Source: Gordonia soli NBRC 108243
GTDB lineage: Bacteria > Actinomycetota > Actinomycetes > Mycobacteriales > Mycobacteriaceae
Reading direction: 5' to 3'
Length of the DNA stretch: 64,000 bases
NCBI RefSeq assembly: GCF_000334455.1
Contig: NZ_BANX01000017.1
Span: 32,305 to 96,304, forward strand
A program made the position numbers and the translations under genes. Within the stretch, counting starts at the first letter, position 1. Every line of letters starts with the position of its first letter. This document shows, piece after piece, positions 54,977-63,982 of the stretch. The notes beneath the pieces were generated by a model, which searched no databases, was not told the origin of the DNA, and was given only the letters and a program-made list of their open reading frames with translations.

Positions 54977-55010
54977 TTCTGCGGGATCCGCGAATCCACC
55001 TCCCGCAGAA
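54977..55010. other. Hairpin in the mscL leader region
   Basis: TTCTGCGGGA (54977-54986) pairs with TCCCGCAGAA (55001-55010) across a 14-base loop. It lies 130 bases before mscL and about 90 after the SAF stop; either a terminator or a leader structure. The rest of 54887-55139 shows nothing else clear. Confidence 0.5.
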
Positions 55011-55139
55011 TGGGCCACTGGTCGTTTACGATCCTGGATAGATCTCGAATCACGATGCCGTCCGACCGCCACCGCGGCCGTCGCGGCGCCGAATGAACAC
55101 TTGTCAGAAGCGGTACAGACGAACGGAGAGGACCGCACC

Positions 55140-55943
55140 GTGCTCAAGGGATTCAAGGACTTCATACTCAAGGGCAACGTGGTCGAGTTGGCCACCGCGG
55201 TCATCATCGCGGCGGCATTCACCGCGATCGTCACCGCATTCACCGACAAGATCATCCAGCCGTTGATCAATGCCATCCCGGTCAGTTCCGATGCAGCCGA
55301 AGGCCTGGGATTCCAGATCACCGACAATCCGTCGACATTCGTCAACATCGGCTCGGTGATCACCGCTGCGATCAACTTCATCATCGTCGCCGCGGTCGTC
55401 TACTTCATCATCATCGTGCCGTACAACCGGCTCGCGGCTCTCGGTGGTTTCAGCAAGAAGGCCGAGGTCACCGAGATCGCGCTGCTGACGGAAATCCGCG
55501 ACCTGCTCGACCCGGAGGGCACGTCGCGAGCCAAGGAGGATGCGGCCAAGGAACTTCCGCCGCACCTGACCGACCCGAGTGCTCCCGCCTCGGGCGCCAT
55601 CCCGACGTCGGCGACGCAGCGCTTCAGTACGCCCCCGCCCGCCTCGGTTCAGGCGCCGCCGTCCGGCCCGATCCCGCCGCAGCCGTACGCACCTGCGCAG
55701 AACCCGCAACAGGGACCGCCCGCGCAGGGGCCGCCCCAGGGTCCTCCGCCCCAGGGCGCACCGGGCCAGGGCGCACCAGGCCAGGGCGCACCGGGTCAGG
55801 GTGGCTTCCCGACACCCGAGCCCGCTCCGGGGCAGTACCCGCCGCCCGGCCAGTACCCGCCGCCGGGGTCGAGCGCCTACCCGCCGCCCGGACAGTTCCC
55901 CGGTGAGTACCCGCCGGACCATCCCGGTCGTCACTCCCGCTGA
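55140..55943 (+). CDS. mscL: Large-conductance mechanosensitive channel with long Pro/Gln tail
   Basis: 267 residues from GTG 55140. The N-terminal about 130 residues are MscL: GFKDFILKGNVVELATAVII, the pore helix, and IVPYNRLAALGG. The other half is a Pro/Gln/Gly-rich tail with GQGAP and PPGQY tandem repeats, far longer than usual (about 136-150 residues). MscL releases solutes on hypo-osmotic shock. The tail may tether the channel or sense crowding. Confidence 0.93.
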   Translation: MLKGFKDFILKGNVVELATAVIIAAAFTAIVTAFTDKIIQPLINAIPVSSDAAEGLGFQITDNPSTFVNIGSVITAAINFIIVAAVVYFIIIVPYNRLAALGGFSKKAEVTEIALLTEIRDLLDPEGTSRAKEDAAKELPPHLTDPSAPASGAIPTSATQRFSTPPPASVQAPPSGPIPPQPYAPAQNPQQGPPAQGPPQGPPPQGAPGQGAPGQGAPGQGGFPTPEPAPGQYPPPGQYPPPGSSAYPPPGQFPGEYPPDHPGRHSR

Positions 55944-55960
55944 CACCCCACCGACACCGA

Positions 55961-55993
55961 ACGAGGCCCGCTCCGAGCAGGAGTGGGCCTCGT
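55961..55993. terminator. Terminator between convergent mscL and sfnG
   Basis: ACGAGGCCC at 55961 pairs with GGGCCTCGT at 55985, with CTCC/GGAG extending the stem. TTCG follows on the plus strand. It can serve both convergent genes. Confidence 0.8.
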
Positions 55994-56022
55994 TTCGTGC
56001 GACGGTCACGACCTGGCAGTGG

Positions 56023-57111
56023 CTACCCGATCACCGCGGCCGGCGCAGCCTGCACCAGGAGTCGCTCGCGCACGCGCGGGATCACCTCGGTCGCAAAGCG
56101 TTCCATTTCTGCCTCGAAGGGCTGGAACTGCAGCATGAACGTCTCGATGCCTGCGCGATGGAACTCGACGATGCGGTCCGCGACGTCGTCGTAGGAGCCG
56201 ACCAACCCGGCCGCGGTACCACCGTTGGTCCCGATGGCCGGGTACTTGGCGAAGGTGTGGAACATGACGGCCTTCTCGTCGGCCCCGGCGACGATGTTCG
56301 CCAAGAACTTCTGATCTTGCTCGTTGAGCTTCCAGTGGTGTTCCAGTTCGGCCTGCGCCGCTTCGGCATCGGGCCGGGCGATGACGAAGGCGGCCAGCCC
56401 GTAGCGCACCGGCGGGCCGACCCGCGGGCGGAGTACCACGCTGTCGATGAGCGCATTGACGTTCTCCGGCGGCTGGCCGTTGATGAACCAGACATCTCCC
56501 TGCTCGGCGACGAGGTCGCGAGCCTGGTCGGACTCACCACCGACATAGATCTGCGGACGCTCGCGGAACTTCCCGGTCGGACGGATCTGGTAGTCGTCGA
56601 TACTGAAGTGGCGGCCCTCGTGGTTGACGACCTCACCACTGAGCAGCCGGCGGACGATGTGCAGCCACTCGGTGCCGTACCCGTAGCGGTCATCGTGCTC
56701 GGGAAAGGAGATGCCGGCCTTCTCGACCTCCGGCTTGAACCAGGCATTGACGACGTTCAGCGACAACCGTCCCCGGGAGATCTCCTCGATGTTGGCGGCC
56801 TGCTTGGCCAGCACCACGGGATGCACCAACAACGGTTTGATGGCGGTGATCAGTTCGATCTCGGACGTCACCGCCGCCAATGCCGCTGCGGTGGTCCAGG
56901 TCTCGAGCTGATCGCGCGACTGATCGGACGGGTTGATGATGTGCTGGGCGATGAGTGTGCTGTGGAACCCCAGCCGCTCGGCAAGCTGTACCTGGGCGAG
57001 GTTGCGCTCCCACGACGCATCGAGCGGGTCATCGGGATGGAATGCCGATGCCCACGTACCGTAGACGTTGGCCCAGATGCCGAAGCGAGGTCCGTTGGTC
57101 GGTGCGGTCAT
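56023..57111 (-). CDS. sfnG: FMNH2-dependent dimethylsulfone monooxygenase SfnG type
   Basis: 362 residues from ATG 57111 after CAGGAG. Luciferase-like fold: RFGIWANVYGTWA, GFHSTLIAQHI, RGRLSLNVVNAWFKPEVEKA, IYVGGESDQARDLVAEQGDVWF. SfnG converts dimethylsulfone to methanesulfinate, releasing sulfur for growth. It is last in the organosulfur cluster. Reduced FMN would come from a separate reductase; none is in the cluster. A related alkanesulfonate monooxygenase cannot be excluded. Confidence 0.88.
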   Translation of the reverse strand: MTAPTNGPRFGIWANVYGTWASAFHPDDPLDASWERNLAQVQLAERLGFHSTLIAQHIINPSDQSRDQLETWTTAAALAAVTSEIELITAIKPLLVHPVVLAKQAANIEEISRGRLSLNVVNAWFKPEVEKAGISFPEHDDRYGYGTEWLHIVRRLLSGEVVNHEGRHFSIDDYQIRPTGKFRERPQIYVGGESDQARDLVAEQGDVWFINGQPPENVNALIDSVVLRPRVGPPVRYGLAAFVIARPDAEAAQAELEHHWKLNEQDQKFLANIVAGADEKAVMFHTFAKYPAIGTNGGTAAGLVGSYDDVADRIVEFHRAGIETFMLQFQPFEAEMERFATEVIPRVRERLLVQAAPAAVIG

Positions 57112-57136
57112 TGCTCGTCTCCTGGATGTGCGAGGG

Positions 57137-58186
57137 TCAGGACTTGTCGGCCGATTGAGACGGTCGGTAGAACCAGCCGTCCAGGTCGAAGTCGTCGCGG
57201 ATGCTCTTCTGCGCCACCAGGAACTCCTTGGTTCCGCGTAGGAGCTCGACTCCGGCGCTCGGGAACGGCTCCTCGGAGTAGCCGTTCGGGTTGGCGGCAT
57301 CGCGGATCGCCTGCGGGTCGGCCTTGGAGTTCTTCACCTCGAAGTCGAGATAGTCGTCCCAGTGCGCCTTCGCATACCGGACCGAGTCGGCATTGAGCTT
57401 CTGCCAGGCTGCACCGAAGTCGGGATGCTTGGCGAGGAACTCGTCGCTGCTCACCGTCGCACTGGTGCCGGCGAGCTTCGGGTGATCGCGGTAGACGGAG
57501 TCGACGAGGTGGAAGCCCTTCGCCTCGAACGCCTGCAGCGACACCGACGGGATCACCGCGGGTAATGCTGCTGCGGCGATCTCGCCCGAGCTCAGCGGCG
57601 CCTCCTGGTCGGCAGGGTACAGGTGGATGAGCGTTGCCCTGATGCCCTTCTCCTGCAGTGCCCCCTGCAGGTAGCGGTCGATGTAGGAGCCCTTGGGCAC
57701 GCCGATCTTCTTGCCCGCGAGGTCGTCGAGCGATGTGATCGACGGGTCCTTGGCGACAACGCCGGCATTGTTGTTGAACTGGTTGATGGTCAGCAGTCGC
57801 GTGCCGAGTCCCGACCCCCGTGCGACGAGCGCGGGAGTGTCACCGTAGCTGGCCACGTCCAGCCGGCCACCGATCAGCGCTTGGTTGAGATCCGGCCCGT
57901 TGGGAAAGCTGAATACCTCGACCTTGTTGACCCCCAACGGTTTCAGCGACTTCACCAGGTCGCCCCGCTGGTGTGCGAAGCCGACCGGGCCCGAGATCAC
58001 GTTGGTGGAACCGATGACCCCGACGCGCAGGGTGTCGATGACGTCGCGCCCGGTCGTCGACGAGTCGGAGGATCCACAGGCCACCGCACCGGCGGCGAGC
58101 GCAAGCGCCAGCACCGGGACGAGGAGCAGGCCGAATCGGCGACGGACGCCGTGCTGACGGCTTCCGGGACGGGCGATCGGTGTCAT
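57137..58186 (-). CDS. ssuA: ABC transporter substrate-binding lipoprotein, SsuA type
   Basis: 349 residues from ATG 58186. Signal peptide ending VACGSS (lipobox AVAC). The body matches aliphatic sulfonate/taurine binding proteins: GRLDVASYGDTPALVA, DLAGKKIGVPKGS, SADEF-like strands and AWQKLNAD. Captures organosulfur compounds for SsuB/SsuC. It is separated from the ferredoxin gene by 182 bases with a hairpin, so may have its own promoter. Confidence 0.88.
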   Translation of the reverse strand: MTPIARPGSRQHGVRRRFGLLLVPVLALALAAGAVACGSSDSSTTGRDVIDTLRVGVIGSTNVISGPVGFAHQRGDLVKSLKPLGVNKVEVFSFPNGPDLNQALIGGRLDVASYGDTPALVARGSGLGTRLLTINQFNNNAGVVAKDPSITSLDDLAGKKIGVPKGSYIDRYLQGALQEKGIRATLIHLYPADQEAPLSSGEIAAAALPAVIPSVSLQAFEAKGFHLVDSVYRDHPKLAGTSATVSSDEFLAKHPDFGAAWQKLNADSVRYAKAHWDDYLDFEVKNSKADPQAIRDAANPNGYSEEPFPSAGVELLRGTKEFLVAQKSIRDDFDLDGWFYRPSQSADKS

Positions 58187-58328
58187 GGTTGTTCTCTCTC
58201 TGGATGTATCGAACGCCTCGATGGCGTACGCAGTCTTCCTCGGGTCGTGCGCAGACGGCCGCGGCCGCAACGCATGGCACCGACGAACGTCCCTTTCGAC
58301 GACGACGGCCGGATGCGATTCGCGGACC

Positions 58329-58353
58329 GACCCGGCCCCGACGGGGCCGGGTC
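58329..58353. terminator. Hairpin between ferredoxin and ssuA
   Basis: An 11-bp perfect stem, GACCCGGCCCC, three-base loop GAC, GGGGCCGGGTC, sits between the two minus-strand genes. It may terminate or attenuate the upstream part and set unequal levels of ssuA. The rest of 58187-58368 shows nothing clear. Confidence 0.6.
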
Positions 58354-58368
58354 GCGGTCTCACTCGGA

Positions 58369-58722
58369 TCAGCTGTGCCCGATCCGCTCGACCAGTCGCG
58401 GCGGCGGATCTCCGTGTGGGATGGGCGGCCCCACCGCCGTGCGGCTACCGGGCTGCCGACCCCTCCCCCACCCCAGTCGCTCGCGGTAGCTGCCGATGAG
58501 GTCTGCAGGAACGGCATCGGCGGGGGTCAGCGGGGTCGACTGTGGGCTCACGTAGAGCGCGTCCGTGGGGCAATACGCCTCACACATGAAGCAGGTCTGG
58601 CAGTCGGACTGGCGCGCGATGGTCGGTACGCCGTCGGCACCACGGTCGAAAACGTTCGTGGGGCATGCGAGTACACACTTGTCACACTGGATACATGCGT
58701 CCGCGAGAACCAGTTCGATCAT
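58369..58722 (-). CDS. Ferredoxin with two [4Fe-4S] clusters
   Basis: 117 residues from ATG 58722. Motifs C-x2-C-x2-C-x3-CP twice: CIQCDKCVLACP and CQTCFMCEAYCP. The last about 50 residues are a Pro/Arg-rich tail. ATGA overlap with the flavoprotein gene upstream links them as partners, resembling the AprAB-type pair of flavoprotein plus ferredoxin. Confidence 0.9.
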   Translation of the reverse strand: MIELVLADACIQCDKCVLACPTNVFDRGADGVPTIARQSDCQTCFMCEAYCPTDALYVSPQSTPLTPADAVPADLIGSYRERLGWGRGRQPGSRTAVGPPIPHGDPPPRLVERIGHS

Positions 58723-60311
58723 GCGGGGACCCGCTGGTCGAGCACTGCGGCCGGCGCGGCGACCCACACCGAGTCGAGCCCACCGGTGCGCACGTGGTCG
58801 TGCTGCGCCGGATCGAGTTGCGGAAAGTCGTCCCGCTTGCTCATGCCGCGGGATTCGGTCCGCGCCAACGCCGACCGGTAGATCCAGCGCCCTACCGCTG
58901 TGATCGCCGCGGCCTCCCTGGCGCGGATCCGTCCCGCCGGGGTCGGATCGCCGTAACGCTCGTCCGACACCGCCGACCAGATCGTCTCCAGTTCGCCGGC
59001 AGCCGTCTCCATCCGGTCGCCATGGCGCAGATAGTTCTTGTCGAAAGGGATCAACTGGTCCTGGGCGGCACGCACGATGTCGTCCGGTGCGGCGACACCG
59101 CGTCCGCCGTGACCGAAGCCGACGGTGCCCGCTCCACGCAACGTCACCGACGGCCGGCCCGCTGCACGAGCTGCACGCGCCGCGCCGAGTCCGGCGAAAC
59201 TGCCCGACGACATCGCCCACGACGAATTGTGGCTGCCACCACCGGTGAAGCCGCCGCAGATCCGTTCGCGGGTCGCGGCGTCACCGGCCGCGTACAGACC
59301 GGGTACACCGGTCCAGCAGTCGTCGTCGACGATGTCGATCCCGCCGGTGCCGCGGACGGTCCCCTCGGCGAGCAGGTCGACCTCGAAGCGGTCGGTGAAC
59401 GGATCGATGCCTTTGCGGTCGAACTGCAGGAAGAAGTTGGGCTGACCGAGTCGCATCTGGGCGGCGACCTTCTCGTCGGCCCGGTCGAGCTGTGCGTACA
59501 CCTTCTCGGTCAACAGGGTCTTCGCGATGACCGATCGGCCCTTCATCGAGCCGGCCCCCTCGACGACGCGCCCATCGGCGTGGAAGAAGGTCGCGTAGCC
59601 GTAGTACGCGGTCTTGGTGATGGTCGCGCCCTTGGGCACGATCGCGTAGGCGTTCGCGAACTCCATGCCGGAGAACGACGCACCGACCTCGGCAGCCATC
59701 AGCGCGCCGTCTCCGGTGTCGACGTTGGACCCCAGCGCACGGGAGAGGAATGCGCAGCCGCCGGTGGCGACGACCACCGCGCCTGCGGTGATCCGGAAGT
59801 CGCGGCCGGTCTGACGCTGATGACCGGCGGCCCCGCGAACGGCGCCGTCGGCATCGGTGAGCAGTTCGAGAACCGGTGAGTGGTCGAGGATCTGGACCCC
59901 CAACCGCTGCACCCAGGCTCGCATCCGTCGCATGTACTCAGGCCCCTGCAGACCGGTGCGCATCTGCTCTCCGGTGGCCGGGTCGACCGGGAAGGGGTAA
60001 CGCCCCTCGGTGCCCAGTCGGTTCATGTTGACGTAGGTCTGCTCGAGGACCCGGTCCATCCAGTGGTGATCGGCCAGGTGCCCACCGAGGGTCTCGCGGC
60101 TCGCCTTGGCCGCGGCTCGCTTCTCCGCGTCCGGGACGACGTACCAGACACCCGTCCCCGACGGCGCCGTGGTGCCCGACGCACCGCAGTAGCCCTTGTC
60201 GACCAGGACGACCTCCGACCCGGCCTCCCGCGCGTGGATGGCCGCCCACGTCGCCGCGGGTCCGCCACCGATCACGAGGACATCGGTGGAGAGGGTCAGT
60301 TCGTCAGGCAT
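58719..60311 (-). CDS. FAD-dependent oxidoreductase, fumarate reductase/AprA-like
   Basis: 530 residues from ATG 60311 (GCAGGAG upstream). FAD motif VLVIGGGPAATWAAIHA, VVVATGGCAFLSRALG, IDPFTDRFEVDL, GLYAAGDAATRERICGGFTGGGSHNSSWA and an FAD-closing Arg-rich helix. It belongs to the succinate dehydrogenase/fumarate reductase/adenylylsulfate reductase flavoprotein family. Coupled to a ferredoxin and to sulfonate transport genes, it probably oxidises or reduces an organosulfur intermediate; the reaction is not known to me. Confidence 0.87.
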   Translation of the reverse strand: MPDELTLSTDVLVIGGGPAATWAAIHAREAGSEVVLVDKGYCGASGTTAPSGTGVWYVVPDAEKRAAAKASRETLGGHLADHHWMDRVLEQTYVNMNRLGTEGRYPFPVDPATGEQMRTGLQGPEYMRRMRAWVQRLGVQILDHSPVLELLTDADGAVRGAAGHQRQTGRDFRITAGAVVVATGGCAFLSRALGSNVDTGDGALMAAEVGASFSGMEFANAYAIVPKGATITKTAYYGYATFFHADGRVVEGAGSMKGRSVIAKTLLTEKVYAQLDRADEKVAAQMRLGQPNFFLQFDRKGIDPFTDRFEVDLLAEGTVRGTGGIDIVDDDCWTGVPGLYAAGDAATRERICGGFTGGGSHNSSWAMSSGSFAGLGAARAARAAGRPSVTLRGAGTVGFGHGGRGVAAPDDIVRAAQDQLIPFDKNYLRHGDRMETAAGELETIWSAVSDERYGDPTPAGRIRAREAAAITAVGRWIYRSALARTESRGMSKRDDFPQLDPAQHDHVRTGGLDSVWVAAPAAVLDQRVPA

Positions 60312-61128
60312 GGGTGTACTCCTGCTCTGGATGGGGTGCGGTTTCGGTGCTGTGGACGTCGCGACCGGTCGGCGCAACCCCGAGGGCTGCCAGGAGCCGA
60401 GATCGCAACGCGACGAAGGCCGGATCGGTCACCGGCCGTGGACGTTCCAGGTCGACGCTGATCTCCTCGGCGACCCGGCCGTTGCGCAGGACGAGCGCGC
60501 GGTCGGCAAGGAGCAGGGCTTCCTCGACGTCGTGGGTGACCAACAGGGTGGCCGGCCGGTGGCGTTGCCACAGACTCGCCACGAGATTCTGTGCGGTGAT
60601 CCGCGTGAGTGCATCGAGCGCACCGAACGGCTCGTCGAGCAACAGCAGATCCGGCTCACGGATGAGCGCCCGGGCGAGTGCGGTGCGCTGTGCCTCGCCA
60701 CCTGACAGCGTCGCAGGCCAGGCGTCGGCCTTGCTCGCGAGACCTACCTCATCGAGTGCCGCGATCGCCGCGGCCCGCGGATCGGGCACCCGTAGACCCA
60801 GGGTGACGTTGCGCCACACCGACAGCCAGGGCATCAGCCGATGCTCCTGGAAGACGATGGCCTTCGCGGTGGGCGCAGCGATCTCACCGGTGAACCCGTC
60901 GTCGAGTCCGCCGATGCCACGCAACAGCGTGCTCTTGCCGCTACCACTGGCGCCGAGAAGCGCGACGAATTCGCCGGGTGCGATGGTGAGGTCGATGCCG
61001 TCGAGCACGTGCCGATCGTCGAAGCGCCGACCGGCGCCGATGATGTGGACACCGCGGTCGCCGGCCGCAGTGCGGACCAGAGATCGGCCGGAGCCGCTGC
61101 GGTTGCGGAACCGCTCACGCACAGTCAT
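60304..61128 (-). CDS. ssuB: ABC transporter ATP-binding protein, SsuB type
   Basis: 274 residues from ATG 61128 with ATGA overlap to ssuC. Walker A GASGSGKST, signature TLSGGEAQRTALARAL, Walker B LLLLDEPFGALDA, H-loop VTHDVEEAL. The Q-loop region VFQEHRLMPWLSVWRNV is typical of sulfonate/nitrate importers. Confidence 0.93.
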   Translation of the reverse strand: MTVRERFRNRSGSGRSLVRTAAGDRGVHIIGAGRRFDDRHVLDGIDLTIAPGEFVALLGASGSGKSTLLRGIGGLDDGFTGEIAAPTAKAIVFQEHRLMPWLSVWRNVTLGLRVPDPRAAAIAALDEVGLASKADAWPATLSGGEAQRTALARALIREPDLLLLDEPFGALDALTRITAQNLVASLWQRHRPATLLVTHDVEEALLLADRALVLRNGRVAEEISVDLERPRPVTDPAFVALRSRLLAALGVAPTGRDVHSTETAPHPEQEYTHA

Positions 61129-62018
61129 CGACCCTCGAATCCGTTGCGCCACGACAGGAAGCGACGTTCCAGCAATCGCACCGCGACGTCTGTGATCAAC
61201 CCCAGGATCGCGTAGATCACCAGCACCAGGAAGATCTGGTCGACGCGCAGGTACTCCTTGGCATCGTTCATGAGGAACCCGAGCCCCACCGGGGTCGTCT
61301 GCATCTCGGCGACGACCAGTACGAGCCAGCCGATGCCCAATGCCTGCCGGAGCCCGACGAAGATCTGCGGGAGTGCGCCGGGGAGGACCACATATCGGAC
61401 CAGTTCGACGCGGCTCAACTCGAGCGACTCGGCCGCCTCGATCAATTTCTGGTCGACACCGCGGATGCCGGCGAGCACATTGAGATAGATCGGGAAGATC
61501 GGCGCGACGATGATCAGCGCGATCTTGAACGGGTCGCCGATGCCGAACCAGATGATGAACACCGGTACCAGCGCGACGGCCGGCATCATGCGCAGCACCT
61601 GGATCGGCGCGTTCACCAGGTCCTCGGCGAATCGGAACAGACCCGCGGCGGCCCCGAGCACCAACCCGATCCCGATGCCGATGGACAGGCCGATCGCCAC
61701 ACGGCGCGTCGATGCGGCCAGGTGATCCCACAGCTCCCCTGTCTTGATCAGGTCCCATCCGGCGGTCACCACCTCGGTCGGCGCCGGCGTGGTCGTACCC
61801 AGCCATGAGCGAGCACCCAACTGCCACACCACGATCACCACGATCAGGCCGATGGACTGTCGGAGTGCGCGGGTTCCGCGGCTGGTCCACCGGTGGCGGC
61901 GGGCGCCGGAGATCGGCGTCGCGATGGAAGGTTGGGCTGCGATCAGCGCCGGCGTCGGGGTGATGGTCGGTGCTGTCGCCGCGGAGGCCGGGGCAACACG
62001 GTCGAGGTGCAATGTCAC
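61125..62018 (-). CDS. ssuC: ABC transporter permease, SsuC type
   Basis: 297 residues from GTG 62018. About six helices and EAA loop KLIEAAESLELSRVELVRYVV then LPGALPQI. The N-terminal 45 residues are Ala/Pro/Thr-rich. It starts the organosulfur operon. The 282 bases upstream to 62300 hold both divergent promoters; no other feature is clear. Confidence 0.92.
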   Translation of the reverse strand: MTLHLDRVAPASAATAPTITPTPALIAAQPSIATPISGARRHRWTSRGTRALRQSIGLIVVIVVWQLGARSWLGTTTPAPTEVVTAGWDLIKTGELWDHLAASTRRVAIGLSIGIGIGLVLGAAAGLFRFAEDLVNAPIQVLRMMPAVALVPVFIIWFGIGDPFKIALIIVAPIFPIYLNVLAGIRGVDQKLIEAAESLELSRVELVRYVVLPGALPQIFVGLRQALGIGWLVLVVAEMQTTPVGLGFLMNDAKEYLRVDQIFLVLVIYAILGLITDVAVRLLERRFLSWRNGFEGR

Positions 62019-62300
62019 GAGGAGTTCGCCTGGAGTTCGGGGGCTGGGCTTGATCGAGACGTTACGTAGTCGAACTCGTTCGCAGAATGGTTGCGTTCAC
62101 GGCGACTCTTGGGCGGTCGGCGAGCTACAGATGCGGATCACGGCGATTCGGGACGTTTGTCCAATTTCGAACAGATGTTCACCCTTGCGTCATTCAACGA
62201 ACCCCGAATGTGCCCCGAACGTGACCGTTTCGGCCTCTACGTTCTCTTCGTTATGCCAACCAGCCCAATACTTTTGGGGCACAGAGGGGAATCCCGTCTC

Positions 62301-62957
62301 ATGAAGTTCAACAAGCTCGTCGCCGTCTCGGCGATGATCGTGGCGTCGATGGGTGTCGCCACCGGCACCGCGTACGCCGATGCCGCTCCGCAGGCCGCCG
62401 GTACCCACTGGAACGTCGCTCGTCACGGCTCGGCCGTCACGGTGACCACGGACAACGGATCGTTCGGGAAGGTCGGCAACAAGCTGGTGCTCTCCGACGC
62501 TCGCGGCAAGGCCGTCGAGGCCGTACCGCTGGTCCTTGCCGTCGACGACTTCGTCCGCCCGGTGAACGCCACCGTCGCCGGCAAGTCGGCGACCCTGCGC
62601 GTGGACACCAACCCGGTCACCACCCGCTTCCAGCCGGTCCGCCACAACGTCGACCTGCAGGCCGCAGTCGCCGGGGTCAAGGACAACATCGGCCTCACCG
62701 CCAGCGTCGGTGGCTTCCTCGGCGCCGCAACCGGTCTCGTCGGTGGCTGCCTACTGGGTGCCGTCGCCGCCGGTGTGGTCTCTGCTCCCGTCGCCCTGCT
62801 CTTCGGTGCCGGCCCGCTCGCAGGCTGCATCGGCGGCGCGATCCTGCTCGGCTCCGCCGCGTCGCTCGGCGGCACCGCGATCGGCGGTATCGGCTCGGCC
62901 ATCGCCAACGCCCAGCCGTTCATCCAGCTGCTGAACGCCCCGCCGAAGAAGAAATAG
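62301..62957 (+). CDS. Secreted protein with Gly-rich hydrophobic hairpin
   Basis: 218 residues from ATG 62301 with a signal peptide (MKFNKLVAVSAMIVASMGVA, cleavage near AYADA). The middle is strand-rich; the last third is a long Gly/Ala-rich hydrophobic segment with two cysteines (GGCLLGAVAAGVVSAPV, LAGCIGGAILLGSAAS) and ends PPKKK. Such hairpins insert into membranes; possible pore-former or envelope protein. Family unknown to me. Confidence 0.75.
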   Translation: MKFNKLVAVSAMIVASMGVATGTAYADAAPQAAGTHWNVARHGSAVTVTTDNGSFGKVGNKLVLSDARGKAVEAVPLVLAVDDFVRPVNATVAGKSATLRVDTNPVTTRFQPVRHNVDLQAAVAGVKDNIGLTASVGGFLGAATGLVGGCLLGAVAAGVVSAPVALLFGAGPLAGCIGGAILLGSAASLGGTAIGGIGSAIANAQPFIQLLNAPPKKK

Positions 62958-62994
62958 CGTCGGCGGGCCCGAACGACTGCCCGGCCCTCTCACA

Positions 62995-63031
62995 GATCGA
63001 CCCCCGCCCGCTGAGCGGACGGGGGTCGATC
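62995..63031. terminator. Terminator between convergent secreted protein genes
   Basis: GATCGACCCCCG pairs with CGGGGGTCGATC; the loop holds a smaller CCGCT/AGCGG stem. Serves the 62301 gene and the convergent 63076 gene. Confidence 0.85.
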
Positions 63032-63075
63032 GCTGCTTTCGATTGTTCGACGCCGCTATCGGCTACCCGAGTGGG

Positions 63076-63756
63076 TCAGCGCGGGATCAGGCCGTCGAGC
63101 GAGCCGGTTCCGGCGCCACCGACGTGTGCGAAATTGGTGGTGTCACCATTGAACTGCACGCCGTCCACATTGACCTTGCCGCCCGGAGTGCCCGGCTGGC
63201 TGGAGATGCCGTAGTGGTTCACGACAGCCGTCTTGCCTTCGGTGTTGGCAGCCTTGGTCAGCTCTTCCAGGGTGCCCGTCTCACCGCGCGCGAATCCCGG
63301 CAGGGCGCGAGTGGCCCACCACTTGTTCGAATCGCCGGCGCTGTACTTGCCGGCCGCATCAGGGGCGGACCAGACCAGCGTCAGGAAGCCGTCGCCCGAG
63401 CCGGTGTTGGCGCCGGTGACTCGGATCTGCCAGTTGGCGTTGCCCTCGGTCTTCTCGAACGAGAGCGTCTTGCCGATCGCCGTTGTCAGCGGGATCTTGT
63501 TGACGGCCTTGTAGGACGCCTGCCGCGGCGTGGTGGCCGAGGTCTCGAACTGGAGCGAGCCGTCCGTGTCACTGACACGGGTCGTCGAGTAGGTGCCGGC
63601 CTGGCCCTTCTCGTCGTCGAAGGTGTTGCCCCAGCCGTTCGGCGAGAACTGTGACGAGAAGATCGTTGCCGCCTGTGCAGTACCCGGAGCAATGGCACCG
63701 GCGACGCCGACGGCTGCCGCGGCGGCGACCACACCGGCGAGAATGGTTCGTTTCAT
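63076..63756 (-). CDS. Secreted protein of unknown function
   Basis: 226 residues from ATG 63756. Signal peptide MKRTILAGVVAAAAAVGVAG with AQA cleavage site. Mature part is strand-rich with many Gly, Thr and Trp (PNGWGNTFDDEKGQAGTYS; NWQIRVTGANTGSGDGFLTL), like a lectin or carbohydrate-binding fold, which is a guess. No cysteines. Confidence 0.75.
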   Translation of the reverse strand: MKRTILAGVVAAAAAVGVAGAIAPGTAQAATIFSSQFSPNGWGNTFDDEKGQAGTYSTTRVSDTDGSLQFETSATTPRQASYKAVNKIPLTTAIGKTLSFEKTEGNANWQIRVTGANTGSGDGFLTLVWSAPDAAGKYSAGDSNKWWATRALPGFARGETGTLEELTKAANTEGKTAVVNHYGISSQPGTPGGKVNVDGVQFNGDTTNFAHVGGAGTGSLDGLIPR

Positions 63757-63891
63757 TCGTTCATCAACCCCCAATTGAGTTCGCGATATTGACTTACCGT
63801 TCGCGAACATAACAAAGGGGACGACGAGACTCCACCCATCGAACGGGTGAAATCCGAACCGTCCGAATAGATCTGCAATTAAATATCACAA

Positions 63892-63922
63892 AGGCGGGAA
63901 TCGGAAGCTCCGATTCCCGCCT
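63892..63922 (-). terminator. Terminator of the gene ending at 63983
   Basis: A perfect 14-bp stem AGGCGGGAATCGGA, loop AGC, followed on the minus strand by a T-rich TTTGTGATATTT run. It ends the minus-strand gene entering from the right edge. Confidence 0.8.
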
Positions 63923-63982
63923 CTGCGGTGTTTGGTGCGTGCCGCAGACCTGATCAGGCGTACGGCTCAGCAGTGTCGGCTA

